This document shows positions 1 through 8,206 of a DNA stretch of 16,288 nucleotides, one piece after another. The number at the start of each line of letters is the position of its first letter. The first letter of the stretch is position 1. Source of the DNA: JAVWHX01 sp036639875 (GTDB taxonomy: Bacteria; Bacillota_I; Bacilli_A; Erysipelotrichales; Coprobacillaceae). The notes under the pieces were generated by a model, which was not told the DNA's origin, did no database searches, and was given only the letters and a program-made list of their open reading frames with translations. The stretch covers positions 1-16,288 of the forward strand of contig JAVWHX010000051.1 in NCBI GenBank assembly GCA_036639875.1. Direction: 5' to 3'. A program made the position numbers and the translations under genes.

Positions 1-66
1 TTGTGCGTTATTATAGAATGTACACACAATGATGTTATAGAATTTTTACCTGATAAATGTAAATAA
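1..66 (+). CDS. C-terminal end of a small Cro/CI-type (YozG-like) HTH regulator, partial
   Basis: Frame 1 is open from the window edge to TAA at 64-66 and gives 21 residues ending in ECTHNDVIEFLPDKCK. The pattern 'L-C-x-x-x-E-C-x-x-N-D-V-I-E-F-x-P-D' closely resembles the last helix and tail of short Cro/CI-type regulators of the HTH_26/YozG family, which typically end in a 'C-x-x-x-D-I-(I/L)-E-(Y/F)-V-P-D' motif. Such proteins are usually 65-75 residues long, so most of the gene would lie upstream of the window. Only the tail is visible, so the assignment rests on this one motif. Confidence 0.6.
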   Translation: MCVIIECTHNDVIEFLPDKCK

Positions 67-71
67 TGATT

Positions 72-98
72 TTCTTTATTTAAAGAAAGTCTTTTTTT
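72..98 (+). terminator. Weak A/T hairpin with T-tract after the HTH gene
   Basis: TTCTTT (72-77) pairs with AAAGAA (82-87) around a 4-nt loop, and a run of seven T lies at 92-98. The stem has a single G-C pair, so termination would be inefficient. It lies 5 nt after the stop of the upstream gene and just upstream of the promoter of the next one. Confidence 0.3.
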
Positions 99-108
99 AT
101 GTTATAAT
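79..108 (+). promoter_or_regulatory. Predicted sigma-A promoter of the P-type ATPase gene (extended -10)
   Basis: A perfect -10 TATAAT (103-108) is preceded by TG at 100-101, giving the extended form TGTTATAAT. The best -35 is a weak TTTAAA at 79-84 (18-bp spacer). The start codon lies about 70 nt downstream of the -10, so a leader of about 60 nt is expected. Confidence 0.6.
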
Positions 109-176
109 AGAGTTAATTTGATTAGATACACATTTTTTTCATATGAATGTGATATATTACTTAAGTAGGTGAACTT

Positions 177-2519
177 ATGGATAAAATAAAAAAGCAAGGA
201 CTCACAGATGAACAAGTTTTACAAAGAGTTGAAAAAGGACAAGTTAATATTTCTCATGATAATATTTCTAAAACAAAGAAACAAATTATCTTAGAACATA
301 CTTGTACATATTTTAACTTTTTAAATATCTTTTTAGCTATTATTGTGTTGTCTACAGGGCATTGGAAAAACCTAACTTTTATGGGAGTTATAAGTGTTAA
401 TATTCTCGTAGGTGTTTATCAAGAATTTAAAGTAAAGAAAATTATTGATAAGTTAACAGTTGTAACTGTAAAAAAGGTAAAGGTTTTAAGAAATGAAAAA
501 GAATTGATTATTCCAATTGAAGAACTTGTTATTGATGATATTATTTTCTTGGAAAATGGAAATCAAATTGGTTCGGATTGCCAAGTTATTGAATCTCACG
601 GAATGGAAGTTAATGAATCGATGTTAACTGGTGAAGCAAAGCCTGTTAAAAAGAAAACTGATGATGAGTTAATGTCAGGAAGTTTTGTTGTTGCAGGGAG
701 TGCATATGCAAAGGTTATACGTGTTGGTAATGATAATTATTCAACACAATTGGTTCAAAAAGCAAAACATAAAAACAAAGCATCTTCAGAAATGAAAGAT
801 ACTATTGAAAAAGTTATTAAAGTTTTAAGTGTTGTCATTATACCAGTTGGTTTGATTCTGTTTGCTTCGCAAATGTCTATTGTTAAATCAACTATGGATG
901 TTGCAATTGTAAGAACAGTAGCGGGTGTTATTGGTATGATACCTGAAGGTTTGGTTTTATTAACAAGTTTATCCTTTATTATTGGTGTTGGTAAATTAGC
1001 AAGAAAGAAAGCCTTGATTCAAGAAATGGAAGCTATTGAATCTTTGGCTAGAGTAAATGTATTATGTCTAGATAAAACTGGAACTTTAACAACTGGTGAG
1101 TTAGAAGTCACTGAAATTGTTGAAATAGATAAAACTGTAAATATTAATGAAGTTATGGGAGCCTTGGCGTATTGTTTTGATGATTCTAATTCAACTCAAG
1201 ATGCTTTACGTCATTATTTTAAAAAATCTGATCATTATGTTCCAATAGCTTCGATTCCATTTTCTTCAAGAAGAAAAATGCGTGCAATGTCTTTTGAGGA
1301 TAAAGGGATATATGTCTTAGGGGCACCTGAATATTTATTAGATATTGATGATTCTTTGTTAGAGAAGGTTGATGATTTATCAAGTGAAGGGTTGCGAGTT
1401 CTTTTATTAGGAAGTACTGATAGGATTGATGAAGAAGAAAGTGAAATTGGAAAAGTTAAAGCGGTCGCTTTGATTGTTATTCGTGATTGTATTAGAAAAG
1501 AAGCAAAGAGTACTTTGGCGTTTTTTGATAAGGCTAATGTTGAAATCAGAATTCTATCTGGTGATAATCCAAGAACAGTTTCTAAAGTTGCTCAATTGGC
1601 AGGACTTAAAGATGGTGATCGCTATATTGACGCATCTACACTTCCTACCGATGAAGAAGAGTTAAAGAAGGTCGTTGCTTATTATCGTGTATTTGGTCGT
1701 GTTAAACCTGAACAAAAACAAACAATTATTAAAGCTTTTCAAAGCGAAGGTAAAGTTGTTGGAATGGTTGGAGATGGAGTTAACGATGTGCTGGCTTTAA
1801 AGGATGCTGATTGTGGAATAGCAATGGCAGCAGGAAGTGATGCTGCTAAACAAGCTGCTCATATTGTTTTGTTGGATTCTAATTTTGCATCAATGAAACA
1901 AATTGTTAAAGAAGGTCAAACGATTATATCTGATATTGAAAGGGTTAGTTCTTTATATCTAACAAAAACAATATATTCAACAGCTTTATGTTTAATCTTT
2001 GCAGTTTTAAAAACAAGTTATCCATTTACACCATTACAATTAAGTTTGATTAGTGGTCTAGCAATAGGTGTTCCAAGTTTCTTATTAACATTAGAAAGAT
2101 CTTCATCATTGTCTTCACAAGGCTTCTTAAAGCACATTATTACAACTGCTGTTCCTTGTGCTTTAACAATGATAAGTTATATGTTAGCTATTACTTTTAT
2201 AGGTCAATTGTTGAATTTTGATACTTTATTATTTTCTACATACTATTTCTTAGTAGCAGGATTTATAAGTTTCTTAGTTGTCTTTATTGTTTGTATGCCT
2301 TTAAACAAATTAAGAGCAATAATGTTAACAGTCATTTCTGTATTGTTTTATTTGATATTATTGATTATGCCAGATTTCTTTGGCATATATCCAATTCTAA
2401 GTTTTAAAGTCATTTGGGTTATTCCTTTATGTGCTTCAGCAATTTTTGTAATGGGATTCTTTAATCGATTTATTCATTATTTATATAAAAGACATGAAAA
2501 GAAATCATTGAATTGTTGA
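177..2519 (+). CDS. P-type cation-transporting ATPase, CtpE/Exp7-like
   Basis: This is a 780-residue ATP-driven ion pump of the inner membrane. Hallmarks are the actuator motif TGE (151-153), the transmembrane PEGL motif (256-259), the phosphorylation site DKTGTLT with phospho-acceptor Asp299, SGDNP (461-465) and the hinge motif GDGVND (532-537). About ten membrane segments are expected: two pairs before and around the actuator domain and a C-terminal cluster from about 595 to 765. There is no N-terminal heavy-metal-binding domain and no CPC motif, which argues against the copper/zinc classes. Overall pattern and length resemble Mycobacterium CtpE and pneumococcal Exp7, a branch linked to calcium in mycobacteria; the ion here is inferred. 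The ATG at 177 has AGGTGA at 167-172. The 3' end overlaps the minus-strand gene by 15 nt. Confidence 0.92.
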   Translation: MDKIKKQGLTDEQVLQRVEKGQVNISHDNISKTKKQIILEHTCTYFNFLNIFLAIIVLSTGHWKNLTFMGVISVNILVGVYQEFKVKKIIDKLTVVTVKKVKVLRNEKELIIPIEELVIDDIIFLENGNQIGSDCQVIESHGMEVNESMLTGEAKPVKKKTDDELMSGSFVVAGSAYAKVIRVGNDNYSTQLVQKAKHKNKASSEMKDTIEKVIKVLSVVIIPVGLILFASQMSIVKSTMDVAIVRTVAGVIGMIPEGLVLLTSLSFIIGVGKLARKKALIQEMEAIESLARVNVLCLDKTGTLTTGELEVTEIVEIDKTVNINEVMGALAYCFDDSNSTQDALRHYFKKSDHYVPIASIPFSSRRKMRAMSFEDKGIYVLGAPEYLLDIDDSLLEKVDDLSSEGLRVLLLGSTDRIDEEESEIGKVKAVALIVIRDCIRKEAKSTLAFFDKANVEIRILSGDNPRTVSKVAQLAGLKDGDRYIDASTLPTDEEELKKVVAYYRVFGRVKPEQKQTIIKAFQSEGKVVGMVGDGVNDVLALKDADCGIAMAAGSDAAKQAAHIVLLDSNFASMKQIVKEGQTIISDIERVSSLYLTKTIYSTALCLIFAVLKTSYPFTPLQLSLISGLAIGVPSFLLTLERSSSLSSQGFLKHIITTAVPCALTMISYMLAITFIGQLLNFDTLLFSTYYFLVAGFISFLVVFIVCMPLNKLRAIMLTVISVLFYLILLIMPDFFGIYPILSFKVIWVIPLCASAIFVMGFFNRFIHYLYKRHEKKSLNC

Positions 2520-3035
2520 TATATATTTAACTGATATCACTGAGTGATCATGTTTGAGTGTGTTTTCAAATTGATCTTTAGACATTTTATAAAATTGATA
2601 TGCTTTAATCTTAGAATGAGAGAAGTAAATACCTGTTCGTATATGTAATGTTCTTTGATAAAAAAGCTTTTTATGAATTGTTTTATGGAGATTTAAACAG
2701 GCTATGACAATAGTTTCTTCTGGTATATCAAACATTGTAATAAAGAAAGTGTTTGTATTTGTATCTAAAATCTCACCATCATAAAGTTCTAATTGTTTTC
2801 TGATTGTTTCTTTTAAACGATCAGAGAATTTTTGGTAGAGATTGGGATTAGATTCATAGATGATTTTATCTATATCAAATTGAATATATATACCAATTAT
2901 ATAGCAAACATTATGAGGAATAGTAAGCTGTTTAAAATAAGAATAAAGTTCTTGCTCATAATCATAAGACTGTAGGTCAGGATCTAAGATGTGTTTTTGT
3001 TTATCTGTTAATGTATTTGCTTTATAAATTTTCAT
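2505..3035 (-). CDS. Hypothetical protein with a degenerate nucleotidyl-cyclase-like fold
   Basis: This 176-residue soluble protein is not a family I can name with certainty. The start at 3035 (MKIYKANT) is chosen over a longer reading from 3134 because GGTGA lies 5 nt upstream and the extra 33 residues show no protein-like pattern and would run into the divergent promoter region. After a helical first third, the order of elements recalls a class III nucleotidyl cyclase: a strand 'GIYIQFDID', a long helix, 'DGEI', a strand 'FFITMFDIPEE', a helix 'LNLHKTI' and then 'LHIRTGIYFS', where cyclases have 'lrvRiGiHtG'. The usual Gly-Asp metal-site hairpin reads Asn-Thr here, so catalytic activity looks lost. 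A GGDEF-type relative is also possible because the folds are related. It may be a sensor or regulatory domain; function unknown. Confidence 0.75.
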   Translation of the reverse strand: MKIYKANTLTDKQKHILDPDLQSYDYEQELYSYFKQLTIPHNVCYIIGIYIQFDIDKIIYESNPNLYQKFSDRLKETIRKQLELYDGEILDTNTNTFFITMFDIPEETIVIACLNLHKTIHKKLFYQRTLHIRTGIYFSHSKIKAYQFYKMSKDQFENTLKHDHSVISVKYISTIQ

Positions 3036-3056
3036 TTTTATCACCAATTTGGTTAT

Positions 3057-3084
3057 ACTATAAATACTATTAACTGTAAAACAA
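3057..3084 (-). promoter_or_regulatory. Predicted promoter of the minus-strand cyclase-like gene
   Basis: Reading the minus strand, TTGTTT (3084-3079) and TATAGT (3062-3057) are separated by 16 bp, placing the start of transcription about 15 nt before the start codon. An alternative pair, TTTACA (3080-3075) with TATAAC (3057-3052) at 17 bp, would leave almost no leader. The choice between them is not settled. Confidence 0.45.
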
Positions 3085-3155
3085 TTAAAAGATAAAGGTG
3101 TGAATTGGATGAATATAAAGGCGGATTTATCCAAAAAGAAGGAAAGGGAATGTTT

Positions 3156-4550
3156 ATGAAAATTAAATTAAAAAAGAAAAATCTATATAAAGATCTAGGA
3201 TTGATAGTCGCTATAATAGCTATTATATGTGTTGCTTTTTTCCTTTTAAACAGACCTGTTTTATCTTTTTCTAGTGATAATGAAATTGAAATTAATTCAG
3301 TAGTTGATTATACAAGATTTATTGAAAATCTTAATGATGAAGAGACACATAATGTTGTGATAGATAGTTCTCAAGTGAAAATAGATAAATTAGGTGAGTA
3401 CGAGGTTATTTATAAGTATAAAGACGATGAAGTAAAGTTTACAGTAGAAGTTGTTGATAAAGATGTACCTGTTGTCAAAACAAAAGAGAAAACTATTGTG
3501 TTGAATTCAAAGATTGAAGCAAAGGAATTTATTGAAGAAATAAAGGATGCAACGAAAACGACAACAAAATTTGCTAAAAACTATAAATTTGATTCTGAAG
3601 GTCAACAAGAAATTGAGGTTATTGTTACTGATGAAGGCGGAAATGAAACTGTAAGTAAAGTTATAGTTCATGTAGAAGCTGATAAAATTGCACCAGTTAT
3701 TACAGGTGGTAATGCAAACTTTATTGTTGGTAGTAAAGTAGAATTGAAGGAATTAATTAAGGTTAAAGATAATTATGATCCTCATCCGAGTGTTGTTGTT
3801 GAATCGGATGGATTTGATGCGAATAAAATTGGAAGTTATAATGTTAAATATATCGTGACTGATTCATCAAATAATAAATCGGAAAAATCAATTATTATTC
3901 ATATTGTTGATAAAACAGCAAGTAATAGTAAAGTTGTTTATTTGACTTTTGATGATGGACCATCAAAATTTACACCTGATGTTTTAAAGATTTTAGATAA
4001 GTATAATTGTAAAGCTACTTTCTTTGTGACTGGGATGAATTCTTCGTATCGTAAATATATTAAAGAAGCACATGATAGTGGTCATACGATAGGTTTACAT
4101 ACTTATTCTCATAATTATAGTAAAGTTTATTCATCTACTGATGCTTATTTTGAAGATTTGAATAAAATTGGAAATATGGTTAAGGATTATATTGGATATT
4201 TCCCTAAGTATATAAGATTCCCTGGGGGAAGTTCGAATGCTATTTCTAAGAAATATTCTCAAGGTATTATGACTAAACTTACAAAGATGGTAACTGAAAA
4301 AGGTTATAAGTTTTATGATTGGAATGCTGAAAATGGTGACGGATTCAGCAATGTATCTAAGGCCGAAATGTTAAAGCGTGCAACAGCTTCTTCCGCAAAT
4401 GAGATTATGATGTTAATGCATGATGCTAATGGAAAGCAGGATACTGTTGACTTATTACCACAGATTATCGAACATTATCAACAAAGAGGATATGTTTTCA
4501 AAGCAATAGATGATTCATCAATTGTACCTCATCAAAAAGTTAACAATTAA
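3156..4550 (+). CDS. Membrane-anchored polysaccharide (peptidoglycan) deacetylase with Ig-like modules
   Basis: This protein of about 464 residues should remove acetyl groups from GlcNAc (or MurNAc) in cell-wall glycan, a common route to lysozyme resistance. It has a basic N-terminus, one membrane segment (about 15-32) and three tandem extracellular beta-sandwich modules (about 36-102, 103-175, 177-252), the last opening with 'DKIAPVIT' typical of DUF5011/HYR-like repeats. A complete CE4 NodB domain (about 258-455) follows: TFDDGPS with Asp266/Asp267, metal-binding His315 and His319 in HTYSH, RFPGG from Arg354, DWN at 388-390 and LMHD with His422. All five catalytic motifs are intact. I place the start at 3156 (MKIKL) behind AAAGGG; ATG 3150 and TTG 3105 are in-frame alternatives. 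The overall design resembles PgdA-type enzymes. Confidence 0.9.
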   Translation: MKIKLKKKNLYKDLGLIVAIIAIICVAFFLLNRPVLSFSSDNEIEINSVVDYTRFIENLNDEETHNVVIDSSQVKIDKLGEYEVIYKYKDDEVKFTVEVVDKDVPVVKTKEKTIVLNSKIEAKEFIEEIKDATKTTTKFAKNYKFDSEGQQEIEVIVTDEGGNETVSKVIVHVEADKIAPVITGGNANFIVGSKVELKELIKVKDNYDPHPSVVVESDGFDANKIGSYNVKYIVTDSSNNKSEKSIIIHIVDKTASNSKVVYLTFDDGPSKFTPDVLKILDKYNCKATFFVTGMNSSYRKYIKEAHDSGHTIGLHTYSHNYSKVYSSTDAYFEDLNKIGNMVKDYIGYFPKYIRFPGGSSNAISKKYSQGIMTKLTKMVTEKGYKFYDWNAENGDGFSNVSKAEMLKRATASSANEIMMLMHDANGKQDTVDLLPQIIEHYQQRGYVFKAIDDSSIVPHQKVNN

Positions 4551-4556
4551 TAGATA

Positions 4557-4585
4557 ACGATATAATATTATGTTATATCGTTTTT
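4557..4585 (+). terminator. Rho-independent terminator after the deacetylase
   Basis: ACGATATAA (4557-4565) and TTATATCGT (4573-4581) form a perfect 9-bp stem with a 7-nt loop, followed by T at 4581-4585. It begins 7 nt after the deacetylase stop codon and ends that transcript before the next gene. Confidence 0.75.
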
Positions 4586-4634
4586 GCATACAGCGATATT
4601 TCTACTTATTGGGCTTTTTTTAAGACTAAGCACA

Positions 4635-4640
4635 TATAAT
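4635..4640 (+). promoter_or_regulatory. -10 element of the AI-2E family gene
   Basis: A perfect TATAAT lies 16 nt upstream of the ATG, downstream of the previous terminator. No convincing -35 is found at 16-18 bp; TTGGGC at 4609-4614 would need a 20-bp spacer. Confidence 0.4.
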
Positions 4641-4655
4641 GGAAGTGGTGATATC

Positions 4656-5669
4656 ATGAAAAAGAAAATTGTATTTATAATCTTTATAATTATATATTGT
4701 TATATTATTAAAAATATGTTTCATGTTTTTTTTCCTTTTATATGTGCATTTTTATGCTTTTTCATGATAAAGCCACTCATTGATTATTTGGATAAACGAT
4801 TTTCTTTAAAGAGGAGTGCAATTGGTGTTTCATTATTGTTGATCATATATATAGTTGTTGCTTTGATATTAGGAATAGGTTTAAGTTATTTCATTATTTG
4901 GTTATTGCAATTTATAAGATTACTCCCCCTATATTATGAAGAATATATAATACCTATATCTAATCAAATACTTCAAATCATATCACAAAAGTTTTCTTTT
5001 TTAATGAATATGGATATTTTAAATACATTTGAAAGTAATCTTCATCAGATATTTGGATGTCTTATTGAACAGATAACATTGATTATATCTTCTATTCCTA
5101 AATATATTTTCGCTTTTTTTATATTTTTGATCTCCACATTTTATTTAGTGTTAGAATATGATGAAATGAAAGAAAAGTGTTTAAGATTTTGTTCTTGGGA
5201 ATTTGTTCGATCTTTTATAGATATTAAGAATAATGGTTTAAGAAGTATTAAGATATATTTGAAATGTCAATTAACATTAATGTTACTTTGTTTTGTATTA
5301 TTATGGATTGGTTTTTCTATTCTTAAATTTCCTCATCCTTTTTTATATGCATTATTAACATCTGTTTTAGATAGTTTACCATTCATTGGAGTAGGAATTG
5401 TTTTAATACCGATGATTATCTTTTTCTTTATTCAAAATCATTATTTAATGGCTATATATATATTTCTTTTATATCTTATTATAAATTTATTAAGAAGTGT
5501 ATTAGAACCTCATATTATGAATAAACAAACAAAGATACCATCATTTATATTTTTATCATCAATGGTTATTCATATGTATCTCTTTGGATTTGTTGGAGTA
5601 TTCTTATCACCTATACATGTTAACCTTTTATGTGGTTTTTTTGAATCTTTCTTAGTTAACAAAAAATGA
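4656..5669 (+). CDS. AI-2E family (YtvI-like) integral membrane protein
   Basis: This 337-residue, very hydrophobic protein has about seven or eight predicted membrane helices. It matches the AI-2E transporter superfamily: an N-terminal pair of helices (about 3-45), a third near 54-80, a soluble middle part (about 85-140), and a C-terminal half containing the signature 'LDSLPFIGVGIVLIPMIIFF' and 'LEPHIMNKQ'. The Leu-Pro-x-x-Gly-x-Gly-x-x-Leu-Ile-Pro motif is most like YtvI, described as a sporulation membrane protein in Bacillus; members of the superfamily also include ion antiporters and exporters. The true substrate cannot be read from sequence. The ATG at 4656 has GGTGA 4 nt upstream; a longer reading from TTG 4584 would start inside the preceding terminator and is rejected. 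Confidence 0.85.
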   Translation: MKKKIVFIIFIIIYCYIIKNMFHVFFPFICAFLCFFMIKPLIDYLDKRFSLKRSAIGVSLLLIIYIVVALILGIGLSYFIIWLLQFIRLLPLYYEEYIIPISNQILQIISQKFSFLMNMDILNTFESNLHQIFGCLIEQITLIISSIPKYIFAFFIFLISTFYLVLEYDEMKEKCLRFCSWEFVRSFIDIKNNGLRSIKIYLKCQLTLMLLCFVLLWIGFSILKFPHPFLYALLTSVLDSLPFIGVGIVLIPMIIFFFIQNHYLMAIYIFLLYLIINLLRSVLEPHIMNKQTKIPSFIFLSSMVIHMYLFGFVGVFLSPIHVNLLCGFFESFLVNKK

Positions 5670-5695
5670 AAAAAAAGCTTTTTTTCTGAGATATC

Positions 5696-5704
5696 TGTTA
5701 TGAT
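5696..5704 (+). promoter_or_regulatory. Extended -10 promoter of the malL-HAD operon
   Basis: TGTTATGAT (TG at 5696-5697, -10 TATGAT at 5699-5704) lies 17 nt upstream of the ATG at 5722. There is no good -35. The same TGTTATRAT form occurs at 100-108 and 15104-15112. A run of A, GC and a run of T (5669-5685) lies just upstream and may act as an UP-like or weak terminator element. Confidence 0.5.
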
Positions 5705-5721
5705 AGAAAAGAGGTGAAAAT

Positions 5722-7407
5722 ATGAAAAAAACATGGTGGAAAGAAAGTGTTATCTATCAAGTGTATCCTAAAAGTTTTTGTGATAGTAACAATGATGGGA
5801 TTGGTGATATTAACGGGATTATATCTAAATTGGATTATTTAAAATTATTAGGGATTGATATTATTTGGTTGTCACCAATTTATATGTCTCCACAAGTAGA
5901 TAATGGTTATGATATTAGTGATTATCAAGCAGTTGGTGAACAATTTGGATCACTTGATGATTTTGATAATTTGTTAAAACAAGCTCATCAAAGAGATATA
6001 AAAATAGTTATGGATTTGGTTGTCAATCATACTTCTGATCAACACCAATGGTTTATTGAAAGCAGAAAGTCTAAAGAAAATAAGTATCGTGATTATTATG
6101 TTTGGAAAGATGGTAAGGAAAATCATGAACCCAATAATTGGGTGAGTGTTTTCGCTGGTTCAGCTTGGCAGTATGATGAACTAACAGATATGTATTATTT
6201 ACATTTATACTCTTCTAAACAACCTGATTTGAATTGGGAGAATAAACATGTAAGAGATGATATCTATAAAGTGATGCGTTGGTGGTTAGATAAAGGTGTC
6301 GATGGTTTTAGAATGGACGTTATCAATAAGATTAGCAAGGACCAAAACTATTTGGATATCTTACCTCAAACAGATAAATATATGCGTTCTTCTCGTTATA
6401 CAAGCAATGGACCACGTATTCATGAATTTTTACAAGAGATGAATAGGGAAGTCATGGCGAAATATGATGTGATGACAGTGGGAGAGATTACGGCTTGCTC
6501 TGTGGAACAGGCTATACAATATACAAGTGATAATACCCATGAATTAAATATGTTATTTCAATTTGAGCATACTGATGTTGATGCTGGCGAGTATGGAAAG
6601 TGGACTCCTATTCCTTTGGATTTAGTTAAACTTAAAAGAAGTTTTTCTAAATGGCAAAATGGATTGAAAGAAGAAGGGTGGAATAGTTTGTTCTGGGACA
6701 ATCATGATCAACCTAGAATTGTATCAAGGTTTGGAAATACAACCACAAAACAATATTGGAAAGATTCTGCAAAAATGTTAGCAACTGTTTTACATATGAT
6801 GAAAGGAACTCCCTATATTTATCAAGGTGAAGAAATTGGAATGACAAATTATCAATTTGCTTCTTTAGACGAATGTCAAGATGTTGAGGTCTTTAATAAT
6901 TATAGAGAACTTGTTGAAGAGAAAAAAGTTTTGACTAACCAACAAATGCTGAGAGGGATTTGTTATAGTAGTCGAGATAATGCAAGAACACCAATGCAAT
7001 GGAATAATGAAACAAATGCTGGATTTACAAATGGGATACCTTGGATGAAGGTTAATCCTAATTATGTAGATATCAATGCCAAAGCACAAATTAATGATAC
7101 TGATTCTATATTTTCACATTATCAAAAACTGATATCATTAAGACATAATAATCCATTAATTGCTTATGGAAATTTTGAATTGTTAGAAGCAGAAAATCCT
7201 GATTTATTTATTTATCGTCGTTATATGGATAACCAAGATATATTGGTTATTGGTAACTTTAGTTCTAAGACTCTATCATATCAGTTACCATATCAAAAGG
7301 CCACTTATCAAGTTTTAATGAGTCATAAGGAAGTTGTGATTGAAGAAAGCAATATAACTGTTTTGCCATATCATAGTTATATTATAGGGGTGATTTATCA
7401 TGAATAG
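5722..7407 (+). CDS. malL: Oligo-1,6-glucosidase (isomaltase), GH13 subfamily 31
   Basis: This 561-residue cytoplasmic enzyme should cleave alpha-1,6-linked glucose from isomaltose, panose and short branched dextrins. The GH13 barrel starts directly ('WWKESVIYQVYPKSF'). Conserved regions are DLVVNH (98-103), GFRMDVIN with nucleophile Asp199, VGEI with acid/base Glu255, and NHDQ with Asp329. Val200, right after the nucleophile, is the residue associated with alpha-1,6 preference, whereas maltases usually carry Thr or Ala. 'ESRKSKENKYRDYYVWKDG' and 'SSKQPDLNWEN' are much closer to Bacillus MalL than to the trehalose-6-phosphate hydrolase TreA. Length equals MalL. The RBS GAGGTGA lies just upstream of the ATG. 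The gene overlaps the downstream HAD gene by 8 nt, so translation of the two is probably coupled. Confidence 0.93.
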   Translation: MKKTWWKESVIYQVYPKSFCDSNNDGIGDINGIISKLDYLKLLGIDIIWLSPIYMSPQVDNGYDISDYQAVGEQFGSLDDFDNLLKQAHQRDIKIVMDLVVNHTSDQHQWFIESRKSKENKYRDYYVWKDGKENHEPNNWVSVFAGSAWQYDELTDMYYLHLYSSKQPDLNWENKHVRDDIYKVMRWWLDKGVDGFRMDVINKISKDQNYLDILPQTDKYMRSSRYTSNGPRIHEFLQEMNREVMAKYDVMTVGEITACSVEQAIQYTSDNTHELNMLFQFEHTDVDAGEYGKWTPIPLDLVKLKRSFSKWQNGLKEEGWNSLFWDNHDQPRIVSRFGNTTTKQYWKDSAKMLATVLHMMKGTPYIYQGEEIGMTNYQFASLDECQDVEVFNNYRELVEEKKVLTNQQMLRGICYSSRDNARTPMQWNNETNAGFTNGIPWMKVNPNYVDINAKAQINDTDSIFSHYQKLISLRHNNPLIAYGNFELLEAENPDLFIYRRYMDNQDILVIGNFSSKTLSYQLPYQKATYQVLMSHKEVVIEESNITVLPYHSYIIGVIYHE

Positions 7408-8185
7408 AAAATATTTTTTCTTTGATATTGATGGAACTTTAACTGATAATAAAACAGGTAAAGTTGTTGAAAGTGCTAAACAAACAATTCAAAAACTCAA
7501 AGATAATGGACATTTTGTAGCTATAGCTACTGGTAGAGCATATTATAAAACAATAAAAATTGCGAAGGAGATAGGTGTTGATCATATTGTAAGTAATGGT
7601 GGGGCTGCTATTACAATCAATAATGAACTTATTGAGAATAAGCCATTACCACATGATAAGGCTGTTGCAATATGTAAACAAATTGAAGAGTTAGGTTATG
7701 GAATCTTAATAGCAACTAATGATAGTATTGATGTCACAATGTTAAATGATCATTTTATTAATCAAGTAGGTTTTAGAAAAGAGCCAACTCGTTATTTCTT
7801 AGATAAATCATTGTCGTATGAAAATATCAAAGATATTTATAAAATATATATATCAATACCAAGAGAGAAGGAAGTTGATTTTTCTTTATTAAATTCTTTA
7901 GGACATATTCGTTTTGTTGAAGAATATCTGACATTTCAGCATGATAGGAAAGACGAAGGTATTAAAAAAGTTATTAAATATCTTAATGGTAGAGTAGAAG
8001 ATGTTGTTGTTTTTGGAGATGATTATAATGATTTGGTTATGTTTAATGATGAATGGACTTCAATTGCAATGGGTAACGCTTGTGAAGAACTTAAACAAAA
8101 GGCATCGTTTATAACAAAAGAAAATATTGATAATGGTATTCAATACGCTTGTCAACATTTTGGATGGATAGAGAAGGTGAAATAA
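7400..8185 (+). CDS. Cof-type HAD-IIB sugar-phosphatase-like hydrolase (first copy)
   Basis: This 261-residue protein belongs to the Cof/YidA branch of the haloacid dehalogenase superfamily, which dephosphorylates sugar phosphates and other small phosphorylated metabolites. Motif I is DIDGTLTD with Asp9 and Asp11, motif II Thr44 in AIATGR, motif III Lys184 in 'RKDEGIKKVI', and motif IV GDDYND (206-211). The C2B cap lies between about 85 and 180. All catalytic residues are present. The ATG lies inside the end of malL, with GGGGTGA about 7 nt upstream, so the two genes form one operon. Its substrate may be a phosphorylated sugar arising from the same catabolism, but that is inferred from position only. 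Confidence 0.9.
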   Translation: MNRKYFFFDIDGTLTDNKTGKVVESAKQTIQKLKDNGHFVAIATGRAYYKTIKIAKEIGVDHIVSNGGAAITINNELIENKPLPHDKAVAICKQIEELGYGILIATNDSIDVTMLNDHFINQVGFRKEPTRYFLDKSLSYENIKDIYKIYISIPREKEVDFSLLNSLGHIRFVEEYLTFQHDRKDEGIKKVIKYLNGRVEDVVVFGDDYNDLVMFNDEWTSIAMGNACEELKQKASFITKENIDNGIQYACQHFGWIEKVK

Positions 8186-8206
8186 TTTTCTGTTCATCTT
8201 TTTTTC

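Noticed and set aside
2521..2560. ATCACT-G-AGTGAT palindrome as a terminator at the convergent junction
   Set aside because: It lies within coding sequence, has a one-base loop and no T-tract.
3036..3134. Upstream extension of the cyclase-like minus-strand gene to ATG 3134
   Set aside because: The extra 33 residues show no conserved character, have no ribosome binding site and cross the predicted promoter; ATG 3035 has GGTGA at the right distance.
4584..4655. Longer reading of the AI-2E gene from TTG 4584
   Set aside because: It would start in the T-tract of the preceding terminator and upstream of the -10 box; ATG 4656 has a GGTGA site.
5669..5685. A-run, GC, T-run palindrome after the AI-2E gene as a strong terminator
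   Set aside because: It has no loop and only two G/C bases, so a stable RNA hairpin is unlikely; kept only as a possible weak element.
5722..7407. Trehalose-6-phosphate hydrolase (treA) for the GH13 gene
   Set aside because: The ESRKSKENKYRDYYVWKD and SSKQPDLNWEN segments follow MalL, and no trehalose PTS or TreR is nearby.
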